Shown here one piece after another: positions 1 through 8,278 of a stretch of 64,000 bases of DNA. The notes below the pieces were generated by a model, which worked only from the letters and a program-made list of their open reading frames with translations, was not told the DNA's origin and searched no databases. A program made the translations under genes and the position numbers. Each line of letters opens with the position of its first letter. The stretch's first letter is position 1. Source of the stretch: Cryobacterium psychrophilum (GTDB taxonomy: Bacteria; Actinomycetota; Actinomycetes; Actinomycetales; Microbacteriaceae); contig NZ_SODI01000001.1 in the NCBI RefSeq assembly GCF_004365915.1, positions 2,294,001-2,358,000 of the forward strand. The letters are read 5' to 3'.

Positions 1-383
<383 letters not shown>

Positions 384-498
384 GACTCGAGAAGTACGGC
401 ACTCGCAGAGTCTCCGCAAGCGGGACCGATATGGTTGGGCAACTCGGGTTCAAGCACAGGAGTCATATCTCGGAACGTAATTGATTGGAGTGTGCACC

Positions 499-633
499 AT
501 GGCCCAAAACGCCAAGCAGACCAACAACAAAGTTGGAAAAAGTGCAGGGATGAGAAACGCACGGTTCAGCGCCGCAGCCGAGACTGTCGCCGCAAAAGCC
601 CGCGCCCAGCCGAAGAAGAAGCCCGGCAAGTAG
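499..633 (+). CDS. Small basic protein, 44 aa, unknown function
   Basis: ATG at 499, TAG at 631-633. The product starts MAQNAKQTNNKVGKSAG and ends AQPKKKPGK: nine lysines, no hydrophobic segment, alanine-rich middle, so a soluble, strongly basic peptide, possibly nucleic-acid binding (inference). The GGAG motif just upstream (486-490) is a plausible ribosome site. It lies between nrdF and a hairpin at 650-690 that could end both transcripts. I recognise no family. Codon positions look GC3-rich, as expected for a real gene here. Confidence 0.5.
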   Translation: MAQNAKQTNNKVGKSAGMRNARFSAAAETVAAKARAQPKKKPGK

Positions 634-649
634 ATTCGGGATCTGATGG

Positions 650-690
650 GAAGCCCAAATTCTGACCCTCAAGGTCCGAGTTTGGGCTTC
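650..690. terminator. Hairpin after nrdF and the small basic ORF
   Basis: A 10-bp stem (650-659 with 681-690, GAAGCCCAAA and its complement) encloses a smaller GACC/GGTC hairpin (664-667 with 673-676). No strong U-tract follows, but position between convergent genes fits a bidirectional terminator. Confidence 0.6.
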
Positions 691-758
691 TCGTCATTCT
701 CCGGGGCCTCACACTGCGGTATCTCGTGGAGCTACTGCGGCATTACAACGCCTAGCAA

Positions 759-1200
759 TTAGCCCTTGGCGGTCGGCGGAGCCGGTTCGTCGCCGCGGGA
801 CGCTGCGATCGTAATGAGCCGGCGCAGCACGTCGAGGTTGATGTCGTCGAGCTTCCTCACGTAGACGCACCCCATGCCCTCGGTATACGTACCGAGCTGA
901 GGTAGCAGGGCGGCGCCCTCGGGGAGATCCTTGAGCCCGTAGATCGACAGTTGCGCCTTGCGCGGCGAGAATCCCGTCTTCGGCCAGTCGCCGCGCGCTC
1001 GGGGGTTCGCGGGCGACACATAGTGAAAGTTCCCGTAGCCCACAATCGACGGGCCCCACATGACGGGGTCGATCCCCGTCACGTCGCGGAAGATCGCGTC
1101 GAGGGTCTTGCCGTCGTCGCGGCGACGGGCGGGCGTCGCCGCGTCAAGGAAGTCCTCGACGGAGGCATCCGTCGGCTGCGTGAGTCTTGTTCTCGGTCAT
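759..1200 (-). pseudogene. DUF1801 (YdhG-like) protein with a 5' frameshift
   Basis: From 1082 down to the TAA at 759 an open frame encodes the DUF1801 core (VMWGPSIVGYG, then GFSPRKAQLSIYG, then GMGCVYVRKL). Codons upstream of 1082 continue the family's N-terminus (PTDASVEDFLDAATPARRR) but meet a stop without a start codon. The typical family start MTENKT is present at 1200-1183 in another frame, so about one extra base in the 'actcacgc' stretch breaks the gene. The GTG at 1082 would give only the last two thirds. Function of the family is unknown. A sequencing error remains possible. Confidence 0.6.
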
Positions 1201-1346
1201 AGCCCCAGTATGGCGCGCCCACTTGGCCAAGCCAGAGCACATGCGTAAAAGCCTGATTGGTGAACCGATCGAGGATCGTAATCACCCAGCTGCATCCAGT
1301 CAGCACGTTGGTGGCTCGACGGACTGGTGCGTGCGGCGCGCTGGCT

Positions 1347-2828
1347 TCAGGCCCGTCGTTGCAGCGGCGACCCCAACTTCAGTGGCGATTTGCTGACCAG
1401 CCGAATAGGGGTGCGGGTTGCGTCGGCCGCCGGTGGTGGGATCAACCAGTACTCGGTGCCAGTGCGGGTGATCTCCCACCGGTCATTGTGGAGGCGGAGG
1501 TGATCTCGAACGCAGAGCAGGATGCCGTCATCGAGATTGGTGAGGCCCCCGTCGGCGTTCCAGCGGTGCAGGTGGTGGGCTTCGGAAAAGCTGGGTGGTC
1601 GGTGGCAGTCCGGCCACCTGCAGCCGCCGTCACGGAGCGCGAGTGCCGCGCGTTGCGCCTGGGTGAAGAGCCGCTGTTCGCGTCCGACGTCGAGCACCGT
1701 GCCGTCTCGGCTGAACAGCACCGGTGTGAAACCGGAGTTGCACACCATTCGATCGATCGTGGCGGGCGGTACCGCATCGGTAGTGCCTTCGACGAACCCG
1801 TTCGCCAGGAGCAGTTGGCCCGAGGCGCTCTGCCCGGGTGCCGGTGTCGGTGCCGGGGCCTCAATGACGACGAGTTTGACTGAGGGGCGGATACGGCCGA
1901 ACAGTGTGCCGGGGTCGGCGGCCGCGGCGACCTTGATCACCTCGATCAGAGCCTCCGCGGCGATCTGCTCCGTTGACCGCGGGTCGGCGATGATGCGCTG
2001 CGCTCGCTCCTTCTCACCCTTCTCCACGAACCGCGGCCCACCTTGGCGCGGGCCGGTGATCTGCAACAGGAAGTCCTTGAAATACGACCCGTTCTCCGGA
2101 TCCAGTTCGAAGCTCCCGTGCAACATCCCGTCGGGCTTGTCCCAGACCCGGAGGTACTGGCGGGCTCGCATGGCGTCGGCGCGGGAGGCGATGCCGGCGG
2201 CATCGATCTCATCCCGGGAGCGCCGGGCGGCCTTCGCCGCCTGGTCCGCGTTCACGGTGCGGCACTCGGCAATCAGCGCGACGACCGCGTCGGCGAGCAT
2301 CTCGTCCGTCACCCCGATCGCCGGTTCGCCGAGGCCCCGGCGGATGGCCGTGGCGGCGTCGGTGCTGAGGGTTCCGTCGGTGACGGCGGAGCCGAGCGGC
2401 GCGAACCACGGCGTGTACACGGCCACCGGCGGCGACTCCGGGTGTGCCACGGCGTGAGTATCGGCCTGCTCCTGCCTGGCCCGGGCGGTTTCGGCTTCGG
2501 CGGCCATCGTGCCGGCCTCGATCAGGCGGCGGGTGTCCGCTTTGGTGTTCCCGCCACCGCCACCCAGGGCCTGGACGTAGTCCTCTGCGGTGCCGTAGCC
2601 CTTCTTGCGCGCGAGGCCTTCCCGGCCGAGCGCCCAGTCGGAGCGGGAGGCGACGTTCGCCGCCGACAGCGCGACGTACTTGGCGACCTCGCGAGCGTGC
2701 TGCGCGATGGCCCGATGGGTGTTCTCCGACCCGTCGTCGGACAACTCCGCGAAAGACGCCGCGGATATACCCGACCGAGCCAATGACCCGGTCAGATCAA
2801 CGAAAACACCGTCAATGGTGGTTGTCAT
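1347..2828 (-). CDS. DUF222 / HNH endonuclease (13E12-type) protein
   Basis: 493 aa when started at the ATG at 2828 (MTTTIDGVFVDLTG); the frame stays open upstream to 2975 but that extension looks non-coding. The first 380 residues are alpha-helical DUF222; an HNH nuclease domain follows at about 390-440 with CRWPDCHRP, the EAHHL active-site stretch, a second metal-site Cys in LLCVRDH and HLRLHNDRW. Such proteins occur in many copies in actinobacterial genomes and behave like mobile or repeat-family genes; a DNA nuclease role is inferred. It lies inside the segment bracketed by the nrdF 3'-end repeats. Confidence 0.88.
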   Translation of the reverse strand: MTTTIDGVFVDLTGSLARSGISAASFAELSDDGSENTHRAIAQHAREVAKYVALSAANVASRSDWALGREGLARKKGYGTAEDYVQALGGGGGNTKADTRRLIEAGTMAAEAETARARQEQADTHAVAHPESPPVAVYTPWFAPLGSAVTDGTLSTDAATAIRRGLGEPAIGVTDEMLADAVVALIAECRTVNADQAAKAARRSRDEIDAAGIASRADAMRARQYLRVWDKPDGMLHGSFELDPENGSYFKDFLLQITGPRQGGPRFVEKGEKERAQRIIADPRSTEQIAAEALIEVIKVAAAADPGTLFGRIRPSVKLVVIEAPAPTPAPGQSASGQLLLANGFVEGTTDAVPPATIDRMVCNSGFTPVLFSRDGTVLDVGREQRLFTQAQRAALALRDGGCRWPDCHRPPSFSEAHHLHRWNADGGLTNLDDGILLCVRDHLRLHNDRWEITRTGTEYWLIPPPAADATRTPIRLVSKSPLKLGSPLQRRA

Positions 2829-2986
2829 GAAACAAGTGTGACAGCACCCACCGACATTGACCGGGTGACTGATTCGTGCGCTCACCCGGACCGCATCCAC
2901 CGGCACCCCGCTAGGGATCAGGGCACCGACATCATGACCTGGTGCACCTGGTGCGCTGCGCTGGCGTGGGGTCAAAAAGTCCTGCC

Positions 2987-3002
2987 GGGACTTCCGCCCC
3001 TA
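2987..3002 (+). promoter_or_regulatory. DosR/DevR-like box upstream of usp
   Basis: GGGACTTCCGCCCCTA, a near match to the mycobacterial DosR motif (GGGACT half-site then a CCC half-site). Nearly the same 16-mer lies at 26465-26480, and both boxes end exactly 106 bp before the first base of a paralogous usp start codon. A further shared block (GATAGTGAGCGTG, here 3024-3036) follows both, probably the promoter. Confidence 0.6.
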
Positions 3003-3107
3003 GCCTCGCCCGAGCGGATGCGCGATAGTGAGCGTGGGTAGTGATCCTGCTGCCCTCACCGGGAGGCCGTCAATGACGACACCCCCTTCGAAAGACGAGG
3101 TAGACCC

Positions 3108-3968
3108 ATGAGCCGCATGATAGTCGTCGGCGTTCATGAATTGGAGACCAGTACCGCCGCGCTGGAGTGGGCGTTGCGCCGGGCGGAGGCGCTGGACGCT
3201 CCCGTGACGCTCGTGCACACGGTGCCGGCCGCGTGGCTGACCGAGAAATACGGTTATTACGACAGCATCATCAGCGATGAGCAAGCGCTCGTTCGGCAGA
3301 TCGAGTCGCGCGCCGCTGAACTTGCTCCAACAGTGACTGCGACAGGGTCGCTGCGCACGGGATCAGCGCAGCACGTGCTCCGCGAGCTGTCGGAAGACGC
3401 CAGCCTGATCGTGGTGGGAACCCACCGCAAGACCGGGATCAGTGGGGACTACTTCGGCAGCGTGAGCATGCAGGTCGCCGCCCAGAGCGCCTGTCCGGTG
3501 GCCGTCGTACCCCCGTTGCTGACGGGTGACCGAACCGGCGTGGTGGTCGGCGTGGACGGCTCGATCGATGCACGCGACGCCATGGAATTCGCCGCAGCAG
3601 AGGCGGACCGAACCGGCCAGGAACTCACCGCGGTCTATGCAGCGCGTGTGCCCACGCAGCGAGTACTCAGGCACATTCCCGAGGAGAGTATTGCCGAGCG
3701 CCTCGATGAGGAACGAGTGGTGCTCGCGGAATCCGTGGCCGGCCTCACAAACCGTTACCCCGACCTCGTCGTGCACCAGCTCTTCGTGGCCGACGAGACC
3801 CCTGCCCGGGCGCTCATGCAGGCGGCCGCCACCGCGCAGCTTCTCGTGGTCGGCAGCCACGGTCGCGGCGCGCTCAGCCGGCTGTGGATGGGCTCGGTCA
3901 GCCACGAGGTGCTCGGTCATGCTCCCTGCCCGACCGTCGTCACGCGCACGAAGCGCAAGAAGTCCTAG
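3108..3968 (+). CDS. Tandem-domain universal stress protein
   Basis: 286 aa, two Usp domains (about 1-145 and 146-286). Each domain carries the nucleotide-binding loop; in the second it is VVGSHGRGALSRLWMGSVS, matching the G-x2-G-x9-G-[ST] pattern of ATP-binding Usp. Cytosolic stress or hypoxia-survival function is typical of the family. ATG at 3108 follows GACGAGGTAGACCC, a good ribosome site. It is closely related to the protein at 26586-27443 and shares about 110 bp of leader and a DosR-like box with it, so the pair looks like a duplication kept under one regulator. Confidence 0.92.
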   Translation: MSRMIVVGVHELETSTAALEWALRRAEALDAPVTLVHTVPAAWLTEKYGYYDSIISDEQALVRQIESRAAELAPTVTATGSLRTGSAQHVLRELSEDASLIVVGTHRKTGISGDYFGSVSMQVAAQSACPVAVVPPLLTGDRTGVVVGVDGSIDARDAMEFAAAEADRTGQELTAVYAARVPTQRVLRHIPEESIAERLDEERVVLAESVAGLTNRYPDLVVHQLFVADETPARALMQAAATAQLLVVGSHGRGALSRLWMGSVSHEVLGHAPCPTVVTRTKRKKS

Positions 3969-4051
3969 CGTTTTTTTGACGGGGGATGCGTCGACCGTGG
4001 AACGGCTCGAACTGTTCTGGTCGAGAGCCGGAGCGTTTGCTAACCCGTCGT

Positions 4052-4121
4052 TCCGATAATTCTCGGCTTCTGTTAAGCCAGGTGAGTTCTGGCCTGCATC
4101 ACCGGGGAGGGACACGTCGCT
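4052..4121. repeat. 70-bp dispersed repeat, copy 1
   Basis: Aligns without gaps to 14715-14784 with 12 mismatches (58/70). Both copies begin with a CCGATAATYCTCGG inverted repeat and contain GTGAGTTCTGGCCT and GGGGAGGGAC blocks. Copy 2 is the leader of the BCCT transporter gene; this copy has no gene behind it. Confidence 0.75.
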
Positions 4122-4124
4122 TCC

Positions 4125-4196
4125 GGCTCCTCGGGCCGCGGCGAACACGGCTCGCGAGGAGGCAACAAAGCCCTCAAACGGGCGCTGTTCCTCTAG
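4125..4196 (+). pseudogene. IS110-family transposase C-terminal remnant (tentative)
   Basis: A 23-codon open stretch ends at TAG 4194-4196 and reads GSSGRGEHGSRGG then NKALKRALFL. The GNK-LKRALFL string is typical of the C-terminal region of IS110-type transposases (recalled, not searched). Nothing before or after it continues that family, so only a scrap remains. Confidence 0.45.
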
Positions 4197-4198
4197 GC

Positions 4199-4238
4199 AG
4201 GCCGTCAACACCCAAGATGACGACTGGGACTTCTAGCC
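4199..4238 (+). repeat. nrdF 3'-end direct repeat, copy B
   Basis: Matches 344-383 at 38 of 40 positions, same orientation, and still reads QAVNTQDDDWDF then TAG. No other nrdF sequence precedes it. With copy A it brackets about 3.8 kb holding the small basic ORF, DUF1801, DUF222/HNH and usp genes. Confidence 0.8.
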
Positions 4239-4260
4239 CGTCGTCAGCGCGCGTGGGTTG

Positions 4261-4310
4261 CCGCGGCGGACTACGGCGCCCGGCACACCAGGAACCATAG
4301 TCCGCCGCGG
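4261..4310. terminator. Terminator-like inverted repeat after the E1/lipoyl operon
   Basis: Perfect 13-bp arms CCGCGGCGGACTA (4261-4273) and TAGTCCGCCGCGG (4298-4310) with a 24-nt loop, 43 bp past the lipoyl-protein stop codon. There is no clear U-tract. Confidence 0.55.
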
Positions 4311-4353
4311 TTCCCGCCAGCGTGCACGGAACGCTGCTGGGATCCCGGCCGGG

Positions 4354-4584
4354 CTACGTGATCGTCGCGATCACGCTGCCCTGCACCACCTCGGCCTCCT
4401 CGGCGACGAGCAACGTTATGACGCCGCCCGTCTCCGGATAGACTTCGGCGTCCACCTTGTCGACAGCGACCTCGGCGATCAGGGTGGTGGGGGTCACCGA
4501 GTCTCCGGAATCAACGAACCACGTGACGATCACGCCTGTCGCATCGGCGGCCGCCGACATCTTGGGAAAAATCACCTCGCTCAC
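4354..4584 (-). CDS. Free-standing lipoyl-domain protein
   Basis: 76 aa, a single biotinyl/lipoyl domain beginning MSEVIFPKMSA; the lipoylation site is Lys43 in VAVDKVDAEV. It lacks the peripheral-subunit-binding and acyltransferase domains of a normal E2. Its ATG overlaps the E1 beta stop by 4 nt, so it is made together with that enzyme and should carry the acyl group produced by E1, much as GcvH does in glycine cleavage (inference). An acyltransferase and a dihydrolipoyl dehydrogenase must come from elsewhere. It is complete, not a visible truncation: the fold ends naturally at VVQGSVIATIT. Confidence 0.85.
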   Translation of the reverse strand: MSEVIFPKMSAAADATGVIVTWFVDSGDSVTPTTLIAEVAVDKVDAEVYPETGGVITLLVAEEAEVVQGSVIATIT

Positions 4585-5666
4585 GACGCGACTCCACCGC
4601 CCATGGCTTCACGCACGGCCGCCTCGATTCGCGCGGGCGTGGGCAGCACTGCGTACTCAAGCTGGCTGGCATACGGGATCGGTACATCCGGCAGGCACAC
4701 CCGCGACACGTGTGTCAACAGCCCGGGTGCCCGCTCGACGACCGAGGCGATCACCTCGCCGGAGAGACCGAACGACTGGTAGTCCTCGTCGACCACGATC
4801 AGACGCCCGGTTTTTGACACTGATGCGATGATCGCGTCGCGGTCAAGCGGCACCAGGCTGCGCAGGTCGAGGACTTCGACGCTGATGCCCTCGTCAGCAA
4901 GTTTTTCGGCGACATCGAGCGAGTGATGCACCGAGAGTGACAGGGTCACGATCGTGACATCCGTGCCCTCGCGCACCACTTTGGCCTTGCCGATCGGCAC
5001 CTCGTACGGCTCTTCGGGAACGGCCCCGATGGAGCGCCGGTTCTTCTTCATCCAGCCGAGCCCCATCACCCCTTTGTGGAACATGAAGACCACCGGATCG
5101 TTGGACCGGATCGCCGCCGTCATGAGGCCCTTCGCGTCGTACGGGTTTGAGGGCACGACCACCTTCATTCCCGGCAGGTGCGCGAACGTGCCCCACAGGG
5201 TCTGGGAGTGCTGCGCTCCGTCAGAGTACCCGCCGCCGGTAGCCGTCATGAGCACCATGGGCACCTGCACGTTGCCCCCTGACTCGTAGTGAATCTTGGC
5301 CATGTGGTTATAGATCTGGTCCATGCAGACTCCAAAGAAGTCCGAGAACATGAGTTCGACAACCGGCCGCATCCCTTCGATCGCAGCCCCGATGCCCGTG
5401 CCGATGAAAGCGGTCTCTGAGATGGGGGTATCAATGACGCGGGTCGGCCCGAACTCCTCGATCAGCCCGGTGGTGGACGAAAAGATGCCGCCGTAGGGCC
5501 CGACATCCTCGCCCATCACGAACACCGAATCGTCAGTGCGCATCTGCTGTGCAATGGCTTCCTGCATAGCCTTGGCCGTTGAGAGCTTGCGCGTGCCGGC
5601 ATCGGGTTCCACGGCAAGGTTCGGGCCGACGGTGTGCAGCGAGGCAGTGGGCAGTGCGGCGGTCAT
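4581..5666 (-). CDS. 2-oxoacid dehydrogenase (acetoin/pyruvate type) E1 beta subunit
   Basis: 361 aa transketolase-like subunit. Typical stretches are FVMGEDVGPYGGIF, RVIDTPISETAFIG, GAQHSQTLWGTFAHLPG and, in the C-terminal domain, LDLRSLVPLDRDAI. With E1 alpha it forms the ThDP-dependent decarboxylase that acylates a lipoyl domain. The first 28 residues precede the usual family start and may be extra; MQEAIAQQM is an internal alternative. It overlaps the E1 alpha gene and the lipoyl gene by 4 nt each. Substrate (pyruvate, acetoin, branched 2-oxoacid) cannot be told from sequence; the acetoin dehydrogenase family is the closest match by eye. Confidence 0.88.
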   Translation of the reverse strand: MTAALPTASLHTVGPNLAVEPDAGTRKLSTAKAMQEAIAQQMRTDDSVFVMGEDVGPYGGIFSSTTGLIEEFGPTRVIDTPISETAFIGTGIGAAIEGMRPVVELMFSDFFGVCMDQIYNHMAKIHYESGGNVQVPMVLMTATGGGYSDGAQHSQTLWGTFAHLPGMKVVVPSNPYDAKGLMTAAIRSNDPVVFMFHKGVMGLGWMKKNRRSIGAVPEEPYEVPIGKAKVVREGTDVTIVTLSLSVHHSLDVAEKLADEGISVEVLDLRSLVPLDRDAIIASVSKTGRLIVVDEDYQSFGLSGEVIASVVERAPGLLTHVSRVCLPDVPIPYASQLEYAVLPTPARIEAAVREAMGGGVAS

Positions 5667-6670
5667 GAGCGTGCTCCTTCTGCGAAAACGTAGTCCAGGG
5701 CGTTGGCGGGGCTGGGCGTCGGCGACGCCTTGGCGAAGTCGATGGCGTCTTCGACGAGCTCTGAAGCGGATGCCTCCATGGCGGCGAAATCAGAATCGGT
5801 CAGCACGCCCTCCGCCGTGAGCGTGTTGCGGTAAGTGGGCAGGGGGTCCCGGCCGGGCACTCCGTCCAGATCGGTGCGGTAGCCCTGGGCGTCACCCTCA
5901 AAGTGGCCCCAGAGCCGCAGAGTGTGTACCTCGATCAGCGAGGGCCCGTCTCCGGCGCGGGCCCGTGCGATCGCTTCGCCGGCGGCCTCGTACATGCCCT
6001 CCACCGAGTTCTCTTCCACGCGGACGCCCGGCATGCCATAGGCTGCGCCGCGAACGGCATTCGAGGTGACCGAGGTCGATTGGGCACGGGGAACAGAGAT
6101 GCCCCAGTCGTTGTCTTCGATCACGAACACCACCGGTAGTTTCCACAGCGCCGCCAGGTTGAGGGACTCGTGGAACGCGCCCTGGTTCGCCGCGCCTTCG
6201 CCGGCGACGGCGACGGCCACGCGGTCGGTGCCGCGCCGTTGAAAAGCGAACGCCTGGCCCAGTGCTGGCGGAAGACCCTCGGCGATGATGCCGGAGCAGG
6301 AGAAATGCGTCTCGGGGTCGAACAGGTGCATGTGTCCGCCGCGACCGCGACCCAGGCCGGTTTCTCGCCCGAAGATCTCCGCGGTCATCTCTCGCAAGCG
6401 CACGCCCTTGGCGATGGCGACGTGGTGCGGGCGGTGGGTGGCTGTCAGTGCGTCGTCCTTGGTCAAATGGAGACCGAGGCCCGCCGCTACCGGTTCCTGC
6501 CCGGCGGACAGGTGCATCTCGCCGGGGATCAGCCCGGCGCCAATGTCAAAGCCGGGACTCTTGTCGGCGTGATATTCCCGAAGGATCGCCTCTTCATAGG
6601 TGCGTATCAGCACCATTGTCTGCAACATCTCGCGACGCATATCGTCAGTCAGGGCGGGGTAGAGCGTCAT
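5663..6670 (-). CDS. 2-oxoacid dehydrogenase (acetoin/pyruvate type) E1 alpha subunit
   Basis: 335 aa with the ThDP-binding motif starting GEGAANQGAFHESLNLA and ending EDNDWG (about residues 155-190), plus the phosphorylation-loop-like GRGRGGHMHLFDPE region. It pairs with the beta subunit encoded next. The ATG at 6670 is preceded by GAGGAGAAGC, a strong ribosome site. First gene of a three-gene operon (E1 alpha, E1 beta, lipoyl protein) 103 bp downstream of the IclR gene on the same strand, which probably controls it. Confidence 0.9.
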   Translation of the reverse strand: MTLYPALTDDMRREMLQTMVLIRTYEEAILREYHADKSPGFDIGAGLIPGEMHLSAGQEPVAAGLGLHLTKDDALTATHRPHHVAIAKGVRLREMTAEIFGRETGLGRGRGGHMHLFDPETHFSCSGIIAEGLPPALGQAFAFQRRGTDRVAVAVAGEGAANQGAFHESLNLAALWKLPVVFVIEDNDWGISVPRAQSTSVTSNAVRGAAYGMPGVRVEENSVEGMYEAAGEAIARARAGDGPSLIEVHTLRLWGHFEGDAQGYRTDLDGVPGRDPLPTYRNTLTAEGVLTDSDFAAMEASASELVEDAIDFAKASPTPSPANALDYVFAEGARS

Positions 6671-6773
6671 TGCTTCTCCTCACATGGGCCGCATGCGGCG
6701 AGGCGGTTGCTTCGGCACACGGTTGTGACGCTCACGCTACGTGCGGTGGAGCGACCGCGAAAGGGCGCGGATT

Positions 6774-7547
6774 TCAGATGGTGAACTGACCGAATCGTTC
6801 GGCCCCCAATTGGAGTGACAGTTTGCCGGCGAATGTCTGCAGGCGCCGCACCAGGGGCTCCGTGTCGACTGGTTTCAGATCTGACGCCAGAGACACGGCC
6901 AGCGAGGCCACCACGCCGGGAGCCCGAACCGGAACCGCGATGCAGGTGCACCCAATGGCGTACTCCTCGGTGTCGATGGCCGAGGAGGGGCGGCGTTCCA
7001 GCTGATTGAGCAGGGTGGGCAGGTCGCTGATCGTGTGGCGGGTGAGCTGGGCGAGCGGATGCCGCGACAGATAGTCGAGGCGTCCGTCGGCGTCGAGCTC
7101 GGTGAGGATCTGCTTGCCAAGTGCCGTGGCGTGGGCGCTGTGGTCGATGCCGACCCAGAGTTCAACGCGCGGGTTCCTCGGGGCGTCGACGATGTCGATG
7201 ACGTTGACCTCGCCCTCGCTAAATCGTGAGAAGTAGGCCGTGGCGCCGAGCTCAGTGGTGACGCGGCGGAGGGTGCCTCGCACCCGGGCGAGAACGACTC
7301 CCTCATCGTCCCGCGAACGGAGGCTCGGAAAATGGTCACCGAGCACAAGCCCGTCCGGTTCACGGGAGAGGTATCCCTCGTGCACGAGGGTGCGCACAAT
7401 GTTGTATGTGGTGCCCAGGCTGAGACCGGATGCCTGGGCCAGTACCTTCACCGGCGTCGGCCGGGCGGCGTTGGCGACGATGTCGACCAGTTGCACGGCT
7501 CGCTGAACCGACGCGATCAGGGTGTGGTCGTGCGATGCGGTCATCAT
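6774..7547 (-). CDS. IclR-family transcriptional regulator
   Basis: 257 aa. An N-terminal winged helix-turn-helix (about 15-75, including VKVLAQASGLSLGTTYNIVRTL) is followed by the IclR effector domain with ELWVGIDHSAHATALGKQIL. Such proteins sense small carboxylic or aromatic effectors. It sits immediately upstream of the E1 alpha/beta genes in the same direction, so control of that operon, and autoregulation from the 7548-7782 region, is likely. MTASHDH one codon in is an equally good start. Confidence 0.85.
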   Translation of the reverse strand: MMTASHDHTLIASVQRAVQLVDIVANAARPTPVKVLAQASGLSLGTTYNIVRTLVHEGYLSREPDGLVLGDHFPSLRSRDDEGVVLARVRGTLRRVTTELGATAYFSRFSEGEVNVIDIVDAPRNPRVELWVGIDHSAHATALGKQILTELDADGRLDYLSRHPLAQLTRHTISDLPTLLNQLERRPSSAIDTEEYAIGCTCIAVPVRAPGVVASLAVSLASDLKPVDTEPLVRRLQTFAGKLSLQLGAERFGQFTI

Positions 7548-7782
7548 TGACTCCAGTCATAGGATAGCGTTCCGGTGGTTCGCCGTCACAAATGCGATCC
7601 CTGACCCCTGTGGCCGGGACGAGGGTCTTCCACTCAGCCGCTGAGAAGAGTGACTCCCATCGGCCGGGGAAGATAGGTAGAGGACGGCATTCATAGTCTC
7701 CTGGTCGTCCCCTAGGCTGTGAACATCAGTCCGCGGATGACGCCCCGGCGGCATCCCCAACCGGCGTAGGAACGAGGCAAGC

Positions 7783-8172
7783 GTGGGAAGCCTCGCTGTC
7801 AGTGCGGTGGTGAGGGACCCCGCCGGTCGCTATCTTCTCGTGCTGCGATCCGCCTCTCCGGAGAGAGGCCGGTGGACTCTCCCGGGCGGCAGGGTCGAGC
7901 CCGGGGAGACCCTGCACGACGCCCTCGTGCGTGAGGTGAGGGAGGAGACCGGACTGGGGGTGCGCGTCGTCGCTGAGGTCGGCACGTTGGAGCGGGCGGC
8001 GCCGGATGGCACTCTCTTCGAGATCCACTGCTTCACAACCGAGCCTCTCGATGGGGTATTCGCCGCGGGTAGCGATGCCGCCGGGCTTCGGTGGGCGACC
8101 GCCGGTGAGCTTCGAACACTGAACGTGACGCGGGGCCTCCTCGACAGTCTCCGCCAGTGGCACCAGCTGTGA
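7783..8172 (+). CDS. Nudix hydrolase
   Basis: 129 aa single Nudix domain. The Nudix box is complete: G36-x5-E42-x7-REVREETG (to about residue 57), which binds the metal and hydrolyses nucleoside-diphosphate-X compounds. The substrate is unknown; small proteins of this kind act in nucleotide-pool cleaning. Start is GTG at 7783 after GAACGAGGC. It is divergent from the IclR gene, with 235 bp between them in which I see no clear operator. Confidence 0.85.
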   Translation: MGSLAVSAVVRDPAGRYLLVLRSASPERGRWTLPGGRVEPGETLHDALVREVREETGLGVRVVAEVGTLERAAPDGTLFEIHCFTTEPLDGVFAAGSDAAGLRWATAGELRTLNVTRGLLDSLRQWHQL

Positions 8173-8185
8173 CGAGGAGGTAGGC

Positions 8186-8278
8186 ACGTCCGCCCTGCTG
8201 TGGATCATCATCAGCGGGGTCATGATGAGCGCGCTCGCCCTCGTGGGAAGCGCAACATTCCTCCTGCCGCAAAAATAA
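8186..8278 (+). pseudogene. ZIP metal transporter N-terminal remnant
   Basis: A 30-codon stretch starting ACG at 8186 reads TSALLWIIISGVMMSALALV then GSATFLLPQK and stops at TAA 8276. This matches the first transmembrane helix of bacterial ZIP zinc transporters as I recall them. A strong GAGGAGG ribosome site lies 5 nt before the ACG, so the original ATG seems to have mutated to ACG, and the rest of the gene is missing. A terminator follows at once. Confidence 0.5.

Larger units (their letters stand above)
3969..4353. other. Fragment graveyard between usp and the lipoyl protein gene
   Basis: This 385-bp gap has no intact gene. In order it holds a T7 run after the usp stop, a 70-bp repeat shared with the betT leader (4052-4121), a fragment resembling the end of an IS110 transposase (4125-4196), a second copy of the nrdF 3' end (4199-4238) and a terminator-like inverted repeat (4261-4310). 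The four pieces abut almost without spacing, pointing to successive insertion and deletion. Confidence 0.7.

Noticed and set aside
4354..4584. Lipoyl protein as a truncated E2
   Set aside because: The domain ends naturally at its last strand, and free lipoyl proteins in E1 operons are plausible; kept as an intact gene, with truncation noted as a refuting possibility.
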